Source: JBCBRD01 sp039819785 (GTDB taxonomy: Bacteria; Pseudomonadota; Alphaproteobacteria; Rhizobiales; Hyphomicrobiaceae). From it: a stretch of DNA of 53,330 nucleotides. A model generated the notes under the pieces. It did no database searches and was not told the DNA's origin. It worked only from the letters and a program-made list of their open reading frames with translations. The translations under genes and the position numbers were made by a program. The stretch's first letter is position 1; each line of letters begins with the position of its first letter. The stretch is from NCBI GenBank assembly GCA_039819785.1, contig JBCBRH010000032.1:1-53330 (forward strand). Reading direction: 5' to 3'. Positions 34,589-44,067 of this stretch are shown one piece after another.

Positions 34589-36022
34589 TCACGAACGCTC
34601 CAACGGCCGCCATCCGGCTTCCAGCGCCTCTTCCTCGCTACAGAACCACCGGTCGCCTCGCCGCGTCCTGACGCGATAGCGGTCATAGCTGACAGACCAT
34701 GGAACCACGTAGATCTTACCCCGGCTGCGATGCGCGCGGCCCTTGATCGGGCAGCCATCTGGTGCCCGCTTCAAAGCCTTGGCCCAGCGTTCGGCGCGAA
34801 AAGCATCAGGCCGTTCCGGCGTGCCACGCCAAATGCCGATTTTCTCCGTTTTCGCGTCTTGCTCGACACCGGTGTACGGCGCGAAAAAACCGGCCTGGGC
34901 AAAGACATGACCTGTGCGCACCAGTTCAGCTGCAAGGTCAGTGTCTCCGACTTTGCAAACGGCCGACTGGCGGTCGAGGACAGGCGCGCCATCGAGCACG
35001 CACGTCACGGTTTTTCGTCGAACAAGCCGCCGCAGGGCCCGCTCGGCACTGACACCACATCGCCAGCGGCGAGACCCGGGACGCTTACAGGTCTGGCCGC
35101 GTTCAGGCGCATCAACGCCTGCCAGCTTCAGCGTTTTCCCATCAACCGAAAGCGTGTCGCCCGACAGAACGCGTGCACGCCCTTTGATTGGCTCTTGAGA
35201 AGATGCAAACGGATTGATTGAGGACAAGCTGGGCATTGCAGGCGCGGATGGCCACGTCAGCCCTTCAATCGACGCAGTTGGCACGAGTGCAGCGACACTG
35301 GTTTGGGTCGGCAGTGCAAACGTGTAGGCGGTCGCCCCCATCAAAACGGCGATGATGGCCCCGGCAGCCGCTTTGACAACATCAAGCGAGGGCAGCATCC
35401 GGCGAGGTTGAACATGCCGCAAGCGTGCACCCATCCGGTCCTTGGCATCCGCCAATGCACCAAGAGCAGCGCGCCAAGCCATCAGACCGGTCACGATCAT
35501 GAGCACACCTGACATGAGCAGTCCGATGGCCCAGATATCTGCACCGTCGAACACCGCGCGCGCCATGCCTGCGCCAACCAGTGCCCAGCCCAGCACAAGC
35601 AAAACCATCCGCCCATTGAACGGCAACCGTCTAAGCGCTGCAAAACCACCTGTGAAACCGCCAAAGCTTGGACGCGGCAGCCGCCACGAACTGGCGCTCC
35701 AATTTCCAAACCCGGACTTGAGGGCCCCAAGCCGGGGCAGGCGCGGCGTCAGACTCGCAAGTGAGAGCCCCTTGAGATTATCCAACCGGCGCTGAAACCA
35801 TGAACCAGCCGTGCCCGCGACGCGCGCCGCACCACTCTTCGCAGCCTTGGCCTGCGCCGCGCCCGCGGCCGCCCCGCGCCGGCCCACATCCTTGACCCGA
35901 TCAACAGCAGCATCTTTTGCAGCCGCCATGCGATCAGCCCGTTTTTTTCTGCGGATCAAAATGGTCGTGCGCACATATTCGCGCCATTCAAACCCGTCCC
36001 GTCGTCGTCCCCAGCCGAACAT
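34589..36022 (-). CDS. Membrane-anchored thermonuclease-fold protein, probably catalytically impaired
   Basis: A 477-residue protein. Residues 30-85 are Ala/Lys/Arg-rich and helical. Membrane helices lie at about 138-158, 163-183 and 219-237. A C-terminal staphylococcal-nuclease fold spans about 281-402 (ARVLSGDTLSVDG ... LAGVDAPERGQTC ... LAAELVRTGHVFAQ ... IGIWRGTPE). Against SNase, Asp40 and Glu43 are kept (DAPE), but Arg35 is Lys299. The YGR segment that carries catalytic Arg87 is missing: LDRQSAVCKVG is two to three residues short. A Cys-rich insertion (QTCKRPGSRRWRCG) is present. It may bind nucleic acid or simply be structural. ATG 36022 gives a basic cytoplasmic N-terminus. Convergent with the lyase gene. 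Confidence 0.8.
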   Translation of the reverse strand: MFGWGRRRDGFEWREYVRTTILIRRKKRADRMAAAKDAAVDRVKDVGRRGAAAGAAQAKAAKSGAARVAGTAGSWFQRRLDNLKGLSLASLTPRLPRLGALKSGFGNWSASSWRLPRPSFGGFTGGFAALRRLPFNGRMVLLVLGWALVGAGMARAVFDGADIWAIGLLMSGVLMIVTGLMAWRAALGALADAKDRMGARLRHVQPRRMLPSLDVVKAAAGAIIAVLMGATAYTFALPTQTSVAALVPTASIEGLTWPSAPAMPSLSSINPFASSQEPIKGRARVLSGDTLSVDGKTLKLAGVDAPERGQTCKRPGSRRWRCGVSAERALRRLVRRKTVTCVLDGAPVLDRQSAVCKVGDTDLAAELVRTGHVFAQAGFFAPYTGVEQDAKTEKIGIWRGTPERPDAFRAERWAKALKRAPDGCPIKGRAHRSRGKIYVVPWSVSYDRYRVRTRRGDRWFCSEEEALEAGWRPLERS

Positions 36023-36485
36023 GGTCGATTATTCCTCTCAGGCACCCGCCAGCGTTGCGCCCCATCCGAACAGTTTCGAGTTGCTCTCGGTCGCAATCAC
36101 TCTCTTGAAAGGGCTTACACAAAGCCAAGTCGCGTCCACTTGCTCTAATCGTGGGCGTATTGAAATCGCCAAGCTGGTCGGGACACGGTTTCGATGTTGT
36201 GGAGGCGAATCGTGGCATGGCCTAGGCCACACTGTGGCTTGTTTGCCGTGTCCCCGTTTTCCCATTCGCATCCTGGCGCATCTTGAATTCTCGTGGCCGT
36301 TTGAAACACACGGACCGTCATAACGCAGAGATTGGGGGGGACGACGTGGGTGAAGCGCATTTGCCTCCGCACGCAAAAGCCTTACAACGTCTTCAATCGC
36401 CCACATCTAGCCAAATATGAACGTGGTGGAGCCGGTGTGAACCACGCCGGCCAACCGATGAAGCAAATACGCCAAGGACGATACA
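36023..36485. other. Gene-free stretch
   Basis: About 460 bases between the nuclease-fold gene and the TPR gene, which are divergent, so promoters for both are expected. Several reading frames cross it, but none has family character or a good ribosome-binding site. A G-run (GGGGGG) occurs near 36334. Confidence 0.4.
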
Positions 36486-37025
36486 ATGCTCAGTACCCTC
36501 AGCCCCATCCGTAACGCGGCGCTCATCCTGGCAGCCTCGGTCATCCCGGCAATGGCCAGCCCGGCGGCGTCAGCAGCAGCCAGCAAGGATGCCGCCCCCG
36601 CCAACGCCGCATGTGATGGGCTGGATCAGGGCACGTCGGCTTGGCGCAACTGTCTGGCCACCCAGGCGCTAGCCGGTGATGACCATCAGTTGTTTTACGC
36701 AGGCTACTGGCTGGCTAAAAATGGCCGCTACAGCGAAGCGCTCGCTGTCCTGGCGAAGGTGAAGACAGCCGATGCCGCCGTTCTGACCTACCGCGGTTTC
36801 GCGACCCGCAAGCTGGGCAAAACACACGCCGCCGTTGAGCTATATGAGCAGGCGTTGGCTTTGGAGCCGGAAAATGCCGTGACGCGGTCCTACATGGGCG
36901 AAGCGTTTCTCACCCTGGGACGTCGTGATGCGGCAAAGGCCGAACTCGACCACATCGCTTCCATTTGCGGCGGCCCGGCGTGCACGCCCTACCGCGACCT
37001 TGAACGCGCCATCACACAACGCTGA
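36486..37025 (+). CDS. Periplasmic TPR-repeat protein
   Basis: A 179-residue protein with a signal sequence (about 1-33, ...SVIPAMASPAASAAAS). TPR-type helices follow from about 65 to 165: HQLFYAGYWLAKNGRYSEAL, VLTYRGFATRKLGKTHAAVELYEQALALEPEN, TRSYMGEAFLTLGRRDAAKAEL. The Cys pair SICGGPACTPY near the C-terminus is typical of a group of small alphaproteobacterial exported TPR proteins. It probably mediates protein contacts in the periplasm; no partner can be named. It is convergent with ubiG. Confidence 0.8.
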   Translation: MLSTLSPIRNAALILAASVIPAMASPAASAAASKDAAPANAACDGLDQGTSAWRNCLATQALAGDDHQLFYAGYWLAKNGRYSEALAVLAKVKTADAAVLTYRGFATRKLGKTHAAVELYEQALALEPENAVTRSYMGEAFLTLGRRDAAKAELDHIASICGGPACTPYRDLERAITQR

Positions 37026-37082
37026 ACGCAGCGACTGGATAATTGCGCAACCTCAGCGGTTGTCCCCATGAGGCTGGCACCA

Positions 37083-37862
37083 TCACCCAGCGCGCGCCGA
37101 AGGCTTGGAAGCGATTGCGATAAAATTGACATCAGTATCGCTGCTGAGATGCCAGGTGTCCCGCAACGCGTTGAAGGAAATGCCGTCGAACATGACGTCC
37201 TCAAGCCCGGCTGTCTCCAGCGCAACGCGCACTTGATCGAGCGTTAGAAACTTTTCCCAGTCATGCGTCCCGCGCGGCAGCCAACGCAAAACATATTCGG
37301 CAGCGACAATGGCAAGCGCGTAGGATTTCGCAGTGCGGTTGATTGTTGAAACGATCATCGCCCCACCGGGCCGGACCAATTCCCCGCACGTCCGGACAAA
37401 GCCGGTGGGATCAGGCACATGCTCAAGGACTTCCAACGCCAAAACGACATCAAAACTGTCGCCGGCCTCGGCGAGATCTTCGATGGTTGTCGCGCAGTAC
37501 TCGATATCCAGTCCCTGTTGTGCGGCATGGCTGCGCGCAGCTGAAACGGTCTCTTGGCCCGGATCAATGCCGGTAACTGTCGCGCCGAGCCTGCACAGCG
37601 GCTCGCAAATCAGCCCTCCGCCACACCCGACATCCAGGATGGAAAGGCCTTTCAGCGGCCGCATACCACCACTTGGCATGCCGAAATGCTGTAAGAGCCG
37701 GTCGCGAATAAACGTAATCCGCGCTGGGCCGATCTTATGCAGTGGACGAAACGACCCGTCAGGATCCCACCATTCAGCGGCCTGGTCGGCAAACCGGCGC
37801 ACCTCGTCCTGGTCGAGATTGGCGTCATTCGGAGCCGAAGACGTCACATCAGCATTCATCAT
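37083..37862 (-). CDS. ubiG: Ubiquinone biosynthesis O-methyltransferase
   Basis: A 259-residue SAM-dependent O-methyltransferase acting twice in ubiquinone synthesis. It starts with the family segment DEVRRFADQAAEWWDPDGSF ahead of PLHKIGPARI. The SAM loop is ILDVGCGGGLICEPLCRLGA, followed by VTGIDPGQETV, LALEVLEHVPDPTGFV and the C-terminal STINRTAKSYALAIVAAEYV ... RGTHDWEKFL. An AAAGGTC ribosome-binding site precedes the ATG; a second ATG follows immediately. Divergent from lysC, an arrangement common in Alphaproteobacteria. Confidence 0.95.
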   Translation of the reverse strand: MMNADVTSSAPNDANLDQDEVRRFADQAAEWWDPDGSFRPLHKIGPARITFIRDRLLQHFGMPSGGMRPLKGLSILDVGCGGGLICEPLCRLGATVTGIDPGQETVSAARSHAAQQGLDIEYCATTIEDLAEAGDSFDVVLALEVLEHVPDPTGFVRTCGELVRPGGAMIVSTINRTAKSYALAIVAAEYVLRWLPRGTHDWEKFLTLDQVRVALETAGLEDVMFDGISFNALRDTWHLSSDTDVNFIAIASKPSARAG

Positions 37863-38163
37863 GAAAGACCTTTAGCCTGAAGGAAAAGCAGCAAAATCCA
37901 GTGTGCGTCGGTGCTGGCCGCGAGGCAACCTGGCGGGCCAATCGGGCGCACGAGCGTGCTGGCACCATGTCGGGTGCAAACGGCACTTGGGTCACATCGG
38001 TTGCCGCAGCTGTCGGAATATTGCTACACCGACCCGAAACCAGCCAGCACATGCAATGTTTGATGACCCCCTCGCAACCGGGCAAATGAAATCCAGCGCG
38101 CGTCGGTGGCCACTGCGCGCATCTGAGACCACACGGGCACATTAAGAGACGGACACGGATTGA
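37863..38163. promoter_or_regulatory. Divergent ubiG-lysC intergenic region
   Basis: About 300 bases that must carry promoters for both genes. I looked for a riboswitch or leader peptide ahead of lysC and saw none. Confidence 0.35.
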
Positions 38164-39426
38164 ATGGCGACTGTTGTAATGAAATTTGGGGGCACCTCGG
38201 TCGCGGACCTTGACCGGATCGCGAACGTCGCTCAACACGTCTCGCGCGAAGTCAAAGCCGGGAATCGTGTGGCCGTCGTCGTCTCGGCCATGGCAGGCAC
38301 GACTAATCAGCTGGTCGATTGGGTCTGCCAGACAAACCCCTTGCATGACGCACGTGAGTACGACGCGGTTGTCGCCTCTGGGGAGCAGGTCAGCGCCGGG
38401 CTGCTGGCGCTCAGGCTTCAGCAAATGGGCATCCAGGCACGCTCATGGCAGGGCTGGCAAATCCCAATTTACACTTCGTCGGACCATGGCGCGGCTCGCA
38501 TCACGGATATCGATGGCACAAAACTGATGGAACGACTGAGCGGTGGCGAGGTGGCTGTCGTCACCGGTTTCCAGGGCATCCAGCAAGACACCGGGCGGAT
38601 AGCAACACTCGGTCGGGGTGGCTCCGACACCAGCGCGGTTGCCGTCGCCATCGCTTTGAAGGCGGACATTTGTGACATCTACACCGACGTGGACGGGGTC
38701 TACACCACCGATCCGCGGATCGTGCCGGAAGCGCGCCGCATGGCCCGCGTCTCATATGAAGAGATGCTGGAGATGGCATCACTCGGCTCAAAAGTATTGC
38801 AAACGCGCTCCGTCGAACTGGCCATGATCCATCAGATGCGGCTGCGGGTCCTGTCGAGCTTTGCAGACCCCGCCAGCATCGATGCCATCGGCGATGGCCC
38901 ATTACAAAACATCGGCACAATCGTCAGCAGTGAGGAGGATATCGTGGAAGCCCAGGTCGTCAGCGGCATTGCCTACGCCAAGAACGAAGCAAAAGTGACC
39001 ATCCTCAAGGTTGCCGACAAGCCAGGCGTCGCGGCGCGCATTTTCGGGCCGTTGTCGGAGGCCGCGATAAATGTGGATATGATCGTACAAAACGTGACAC
39101 CTGACGGCGCGCACACTGACTTGACGTTTACAGTTGAGCAAAGCCAACTGAACAGAACCATGGAAGTCCTCAAGAATATTGAACAGGACATTGGGTCGTT
39201 CGAAACGCGCTCCTCCGATGATGTGGTCAAAATATCGGTGATTGGCGTGGGGATGCGCTCGCATGCTGGCGTGGCCGCGACTATGTTCAAGGCGCTGTCT
39301 GAAAAAGGCATCAATATTCTGGCGATCTCCACGTCTGAGATCAAAATTAGCGTCTTGATTGATAAAGACTATGCTGAGCTTGCAGTGCGCACGCTCCATG
39401 AGGTCTATGGCCTCGATGCTGCGTGA
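38164..39426 (+). CDS. lysC: Aspartate kinase
   Basis: A 420-residue aspartokinase, first step to lysine, threonine and methionine. The N-terminus VVMKFGGTSVADLDRI is the nucleotide-binding signature. SGEQVSAGLLAL, TLGRGGSDTSAVAVAIAL and YTDVDGVYTTDPRIVP complete the kinase domain. Two C-terminal ACT domains (about 260-420, e.g. VADKPGVAARIFGPL and GVGMRSHAGVAATMFKAL) provide feedback control. Length fits the monofunctional type. ptsP starts 34 bases downstream and may be co-transcribed. Confidence 0.96.
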   Translation: MATVVMKFGGTSVADLDRIANVAQHVSREVKAGNRVAVVVSAMAGTTNQLVDWVCQTNPLHDAREYDAVVASGEQVSAGLLALRLQQMGIQARSWQGWQIPIYTSSDHGAARITDIDGTKLMERLSGGEVAVVTGFQGIQQDTGRIATLGRGGSDTSAVAVAIALKADICDIYTDVDGVYTTDPRIVPEARRMARVSYEEMLEMASLGSKVLQTRSVELAMIHQMRLRVLSSFADPASIDAIGDGPLQNIGTIVSSEEDIVEAQVVSGIAYAKNEAKVTILKVADKPGVAARIFGPLSEAAINVDMIVQNVTPDGAHTDLTFTVEQSQLNRTMEVLKNIEQDIGSFETRSSDDVVKISVIGVGMRSHAGVAATMFKALSEKGINILAISTSEIKISVLIDKDYAELAVRTLHEVYGLDAA

Positions 39427-39459
39427 AGACGCAAGCAACCGCCGGTTTAACGGCTGCCG

Positions 39460-41775
39460 ATGATGGGACAATGGCAAACCAGCATGCAGGGAAACCGAGG
39501 CAAAGAACCCAGTATCATCTCCTCGGAGCCTGCCTTGCGCGTGGTGATGCGTCGGTTGCGCGCGATTATGGCCGACGAAGGCGATGGTCAATCCCGTTTG
39601 GACAAGATCGTACGCCAGATCGCAGGCGTCATGATCGCGGAAGTCTGCTCGATTTACGTGAAGCGCCGGGACGGTTCGCTTGAACTGTTCGCCACCGAAG
39701 GCTTGAATGCCGATGCACCCCACAACACCCGCCTCAAACGCGGCGAGGGTCTTGTGGGCCGGTGCGCGGAACTGAACGAACCCATGAACGAGCCCGACGC
39801 CCAGGCGCACCCGGCGTTCTCCTACCGCCCTGAAACCGGCGAAGAGGCTTACAAGTCGTTCCTTGCCGTCCCCGTCCAGCGCGCCGGTCAGGTTCTCGGC
39901 GTGCTCGTGGTGCAAAACCACACGCAGAAGGAATACTCCGACGAGGATGTCGAAGTGCTGCAAGCCACCGCCATGGTCCTCGCCGAATTGCTGGGGTCCG
40001 GCACGGTGGCCGGTTCAGATGCCGACGTGGACGGGTCGAAATCCCAAAATGCCAAGTTGTCCGGTGAACCCATTGCCGACGGTATTGCGTTAGGCCACGT
40101 TGTCTTTCACGAGCCGCGCATCGTCGTCACGCAACTCCTGTCCGATGATCCCGAGGCCGAGCTGGCCCGGATTGATGACGCGCTGACGAAACTGCGCACC
40201 TCACTAGATGAGATGTTCTCCGAAGAACGCCTCATGGTGGCCGGTGAACATCGTGACGTCCTGGAAGCCTACCGCATGTTCGCGAATGACCGCGGCTGGG
40301 TGAAGCGGCTGCGCGAGGCAACGCAGGGCGGGCTGACGGCGGAAGCGGCCATCGAACGCGTGCAAAACACAACCCGCGCCCGCATGCTTCGTCAATCCGA
40401 CCCCTACTGGCGCGAGCGGGTCCGCGACCTTGACGACCTCTCCGACCGCCTCATGCGCATTGTCGCTGGCCGCAAGAGCGGCGCTGACAATCCTGCCGAT
40501 TTACCCGATGACACCATCCTGGTGGCCCGAACGATGGGACCTGCCGAACTTCTTGATTATGACCGGACGAAACTACGCGGTCTCGTGGTCGAGGATGGCA
40601 GTGGCCAAAGCCATGTCGCGATCGTCGCCAAGGCTCTTGGGATCGCAGCCGTGGGCCAAGCCGGCCGCGCGGTCGAACATGCCGATACCGGAGACGCGAT
40701 CATCGTGGACGCTGAAAGTGGTGAAATCCATCTGCGCCCGTCGTTTGAACTGGTGTCATCATATACAGACAAAGTCCGCCTACGCGCCAAACGCCAGCAG
40801 CGCTACGATGCCCTGCGCGACAAGCCTGCGGTGACCAAAGACGGCATCCGCATCGCACTTCAGATCAACGCAGGCCTGTTGGTCGACATGCCACACGTCG
40901 CCCAATCGGGCGCAGACGGCGTTGGGCTGTTCCGCACCGAATTACAATTCATGCTCGCCGACCGCATCCCACGGACAGATGCCCAGGCAAAGACCTATCG
41001 GGCTGTTATGGGTGAAGCAGCAGGACGCCCGGTCGTATTTCGCGCGCTCGATATCGGCGGCGACAAGATCCTCCCCTACTTGCGTCCGAACGTGGAAGAA
41101 AACCCGGCCATTGGCTGGCGCGCCATCCGCATGTCGCTGGACCGCGAAGGTCTGTTTCGCATGCAGGTCCGCGCATTCCTGCGGGCTTGTGCAGGTGACA
41201 GCCTGAACCTCATGATCCCGATGGTCACCACCAGCGCCGAAATGGATTTGGCGCGCGCTGTTATCGATAAGGAAATCGACCGGGCGAAACAAAAAGGCGG
41301 CGAACTGCCAGCGGAAATCAAGGTCGGCGCGATGTTGGAGGTCCCAAACCTCCTGTTCGAACTGGAAGAATTCCTGCCGCGCGTCGATTTCATTTCCGTT
41401 GGGTCGAATGATCTGATGCAGTTCCTGCTTGCGGCGGACCGGACGAACTCACGCGTAGGCAACCGTTACGATGTCTTGTCGCCTGGCCCTTTGCGCGCCT
41501 TACAGACCGTCAACGATGCCTGCGAACGCCATGACGTTCCCTTAACCATTTGCGGTGAAATGGCAGGTTCACCGATCGAAGCGTTGGCGCTCGTCGGCCT
41601 GGGTTTTCGGTCGTTATCGATGGGGGCAGGATCAATCGGCCCCGTCAAGTCCATGGTCTTAACGTCCAACACCGCCGCCATTACCGAAGCAATGGAAAAC
41701 TGGCTTGCGACCGGCGTGCTGGATATCCGGGCGGAGCTTGCCGCGTTTGCCAAATCCAATTCAATTGAGATATGA
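39460..41775 (+). CDS. ptsP: PEP-protein phosphotransferase PtsP (EI-Ntr) with GAF domain
   Basis: A 771-residue enzyme I of the nitrogen-related phosphotransferase system. An N-terminal GAF domain (about 45-185, e.g. FATEGLNADAP, FLAVPVQRAGQVLGVLVVQN) is the mark of PtsP. The swivelling domain holds the phospho-His in GSGQSHVAIVAKALG. The PEP-binding TIM barrel includes GVGLFRTELQFM and the catalytic Cys in TICGEMAGSPIEAL. The phosphate passes to NPr and EIIA-Ntr, which control K+ and carbon/nitrogen balance; their genes are not here. The exact start is unsure because ATG codons occur at 39460, 39463 and 39484. Confidence 0.95.
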   Translation: MMGQWQTSMQGNRGKEPSIISSEPALRVVMRRLRAIMADEGDGQSRLDKIVRQIAGVMIAEVCSIYVKRRDGSLELFATEGLNADAPHNTRLKRGEGLVGRCAELNEPMNEPDAQAHPAFSYRPETGEEAYKSFLAVPVQRAGQVLGVLVVQNHTQKEYSDEDVEVLQATAMVLAELLGSGTVAGSDADVDGSKSQNAKLSGEPIADGIALGHVVFHEPRIVVTQLLSDDPEAELARIDDALTKLRTSLDEMFSEERLMVAGEHRDVLEAYRMFANDRGWVKRLREATQGGLTAEAAIERVQNTTRARMLRQSDPYWRERVRDLDDLSDRLMRIVAGRKSGADNPADLPDDTILVARTMGPAELLDYDRTKLRGLVVEDGSGQSHVAIVAKALGIAAVGQAGRAVEHADTGDAIIVDAESGEIHLRPSFELVSSYTDKVRLRAKRQQRYDALRDKPAVTKDGIRIALQINAGLLVDMPHVAQSGADGVGLFRTELQFMLADRIPRTDAQAKTYRAVMGEAAGRPVVFRALDIGGDKILPYLRPNVEENPAIGWRAIRMSLDREGLFRMQVRAFLRACAGDSLNLMIPMVTTSAEMDLARAVIDKEIDRAKQKGGELPAEIKVGAMLEVPNLLFELEEFLPRVDFISVGSNDLMQFLLAADRTNSRVGNRYDVLSPGPLRALQTVNDACERHDVPLTICGEMAGSPIEALALVGLGFRSLSMGAGSIGPVKSMVLTSNTAAITEAMENWLATGVLDIRAELAAFAKSNSIEI

Positions 41776-41941
41776 GCGCGGGCACATCGGCGATTGATGA
41801 GCAAGGTCGATCGAAGTGCGCGGTCGATCAATGTGCGATTCAGATCGGCCCGATGTGGGCACCGTTGGTTTCATGCGATCACAACATCCAGCATGTCAGC
41901 GCCGCCTTTGAAAACAACAACCGAAAGTTAGACACCTCAGA

Positions 41942-43027
41942 ATGAGCGGGATCCCGGCAGAAAAACTCGAACATCTGGTCACGCGCTGGGAGTCCATTCA
42001 AAGCCAGCTCAACGAGGGCGTGGACCAGGACGCCTATGTCCGATTGACAAAAGAGTTCGCAGAACTCGATCCCGTCGTATCGATCATCCACGATCTGCAA
42101 AGCGCCCAGCAGGAATTCGCCGATCTCGCGTCGATCATGACCGATAAAACCGCAGACACCGAAATGCGCGAAATGGCGGAAGCCGAACTGGGCGACGTCA
42201 AAAAGCGCATTGAGACAGTCACGCAGGCACTCCGCGTTGAACTCCTGCCAAGGGACGCAGCCGACGACCGCAGCGCCATCATGGAAATCCGCGCCGGAAC
42301 CGGTGGAGATGAGGCTGCCCTTTTCGCAGCCGACCTTTATCGCATGTACCAGCGCTATTCCGAGTTGCAGGGTTGGAAAACCGAGATCATGTCAGCCTCT
42401 GAAAACGACCTGGGCGGCTTCAAGGAAGTCACCGTCTCGATTAAAGGCAACGGCGTGTTCTCACGGTTGAAATTCGAGTCGGGCGTTCATCGCGTCCAGC
42501 GCATCCCCGCAACGGAGACCAGCGGGCGTATCCACACATCCGCCGCCACCGTCGCCGTCCTTCCCGAAGCCGAAGAAGTCGACGTTGACATCAAGCCTGA
42601 CGAGATCCGGATCGACACCATGCGCGCTGGCGGTGCGGGCGGCCAGCACGTCAACAAGACCGACAGCGCGGTGCGCATCACACACTTGCCCACCGGCATC
42701 ATCGTGGTGTCAGCCGAAAAATCGCAACACCAAAACCGGCGCCTCGCCATGCAGGTCTTGCGGTCCCGGATCTATGAAATGGAGCGTGAGCGCGCCGCCA
42801 GCGAGCGGGCGGGTGCGCGTCGCGAGCAGGTCGGGTCAGGTGACCGTTCCCAACGCATCCGCACCTACAACTTTCCGCAAGGCCGGATCACAGATCACCG
42901 GATCAACTTGACGCTGCACAAGCTGGACACGGTGATCACTGGAGAAGGTCTGGACGAGTTGATCAACGCCTTGATTACGAACGACCAGGCCGTACGGCTC
43001 GCAGCATTCGACGGGGCGCCCTCGTGA
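41942..43027 (+). CDS. prfA: Peptide chain release factor 1
   Basis: A 361-residue class I release factor that reads UAA and UAG. The anticodon-like PAT tripeptide is at 189-191 (RVQRIPATETSGR), which distinguishes RF1 from RF2 (SPF). The catalytic GGQ is at 233-235 (AGGAGGQHVNKTDSA). The conserved RAGTGGDEAALFAADL region is present. Its stop overlaps the GTG start frame of prmC by four bases. Confidence 0.97.
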   Translation: MSGIPAEKLEHLVTRWESIQSQLNEGVDQDAYVRLTKEFAELDPVVSIIHDLQSAQQEFADLASIMTDKTADTEMREMAEAELGDVKKRIETVTQALRVELLPRDAADDRSAIMEIRAGTGGDEAALFAADLYRMYQRYSELQGWKTEIMSASENDLGGFKEVTVSIKGNGVFSRLKFESGVHRVQRIPATETSGRIHTSAATVAVLPEAEEVDVDIKPDEIRIDTMRAGGAGGQHVNKTDSAVRITHLPTGIIVVSAEKSQHQNRRLAMQVLRSRIYEMERERAASERAGARREQVGSGDRSQRIRTYNFPQGRITDHRINLTLHKLDTVITGEGLDELINALITNDQAVRLAAFDGAPS

Positions 43028-44067
43028 CGCCCATTGATGGCATTCGAGGCTCGAGCCAACCGGCCGGAACGCTCGGCGCTGGTACCCTATCGGGTGACAT
43101 GTCCGATACGACCTTGTCGGTCCTCACCACCGCCATAACCGGTATGCTCCAAAGCGCCGGCGTTGAGGAACCGCGCCGGGAGGCCCGAAGGATCATCATC
43201 GAGGTTTTGGCCCTCGATCCAGCCAAGGCGCTGGCCAATCCGGGCTTAGTCGTTGCCAAAGCCGATGCAGATGTTGTGGTCTCAGCCGTAAACCGGCGGC
43301 TGGCCGGCGAGCCGTTGTCGAGGATCATAGCCCAACGGGATTTCTTTGGGCGCACCTTCCAACTCAGCCCCGACACCCTTGATCCGCGGCCCGACACAGA
43401 AACACTCGTCGAATTGGCGTTGGAACGCGCCGGTGAAATGCTCACCTCATTGGACAAGCCCATCCGCATACTCGATATCGGCACGGGCACCGGTTGCATC
43501 GCAATCACCTTGGCCCTTGAGCTGCCCGCCGCAACGGTTGTCGCGACTGATATCAGTTCAGGGGCACTTCAGATGGCGAAATCCAACGCAAACCGCTTGG
43601 GCGTCGGCCATCGACTGACATTCATTGAAACCGACGGAATTGAGAACCTTTCAGGCCCGTTTGACCTTGTGGTTAGCAATCCCCCATATATCCGGACATC
43701 AACGCTGTCAGCCCTGGACGCCGAGGTACGCGATCACGACCCGCTGCGGGCATTGGATGGCGGGCCGGACGGCCTGGCGTTCTACCGGTCCTGGATCAAA
43801 GGCCTGGCCGCGCTCGCACCCGAGGCCGCCGTTGTCTTCGAGGTCGGCGCGCCGTTTCCTGGCGAACACCCCACGAGAACCGATGAGCCCTTGAACACGC
43901 AACCTACCTTGGACACACAACCTGGCAGCCACGTGATTTTGGCAGAACTGACACAGGAGGCGGCCGTCAGCCGGCTCCTATTCGAGGCTTTCGGGCGTCC
44001 GATCTTGAAAAAAAAGGATCTGAACGGCCACATTCGCTGTGTGGCAATTGCATCAGCAGGCCACTGA
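43024..44067 (+). CDS. prmC: Release factor glutamine methyltransferase
   Basis: A 347-residue SAM enzyme that methylates the Gln of the GGQ motif in release factors. ILDIGTGTGCIAITLALELP is the SAM loop, VVATDISSGALQMA follows, and the catalytic motif is VVSNPPYIRTSTL. The GTG at 43024 overlaps the prfA stop. ATG 43099 begins nearer the conserved part (MSDTTLSVLTTAITGML) and may be the true start, leaving a 25-residue variable leader. Unusual: after FEVGAPFPGEH comes an insert of about 30 residues with an internal near-repeat (LNTQPTLDTQP) before the last strand-helix pair. Pairing of prfA and prmC is the usual bacterial arrangement. Confidence 0.94.
   Translation: MTPIDGIRGSSQPAGTLGAGTLSGDMSDTTLSVLTTAITGMLQSAGVEEPRREARRIIIEVLALDPAKALANPGLVVAKADADVVVSAVNRRLAGEPLSRIIAQRDFFGRTFQLSPDTLDPRPDTETLVELALERAGEMLTSLDKPIRILDIGTGTGCIAITLALELPAATVVATDISSGALQMAKSNANRLGVGHRLTFIETDGIENLSGPFDLVVSNPPYIRTSTLSALDAEVRDHDPLRALDGGPDGLAFYRSWIKGLAALAPEAAVVFEVGAPFPGEHPTRTDEPLNTQPTLDTQPGSHVILAELTQEAAVSRLLFEAFGRPILKKKDLNGHIRCVAIASAGH

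Noticed and set aside
37863..38163. Riboswitch or leader peptide ahead of lysC
   Set aside because: No conserved lysine or SAM aptamer pattern or leader frame was seen.
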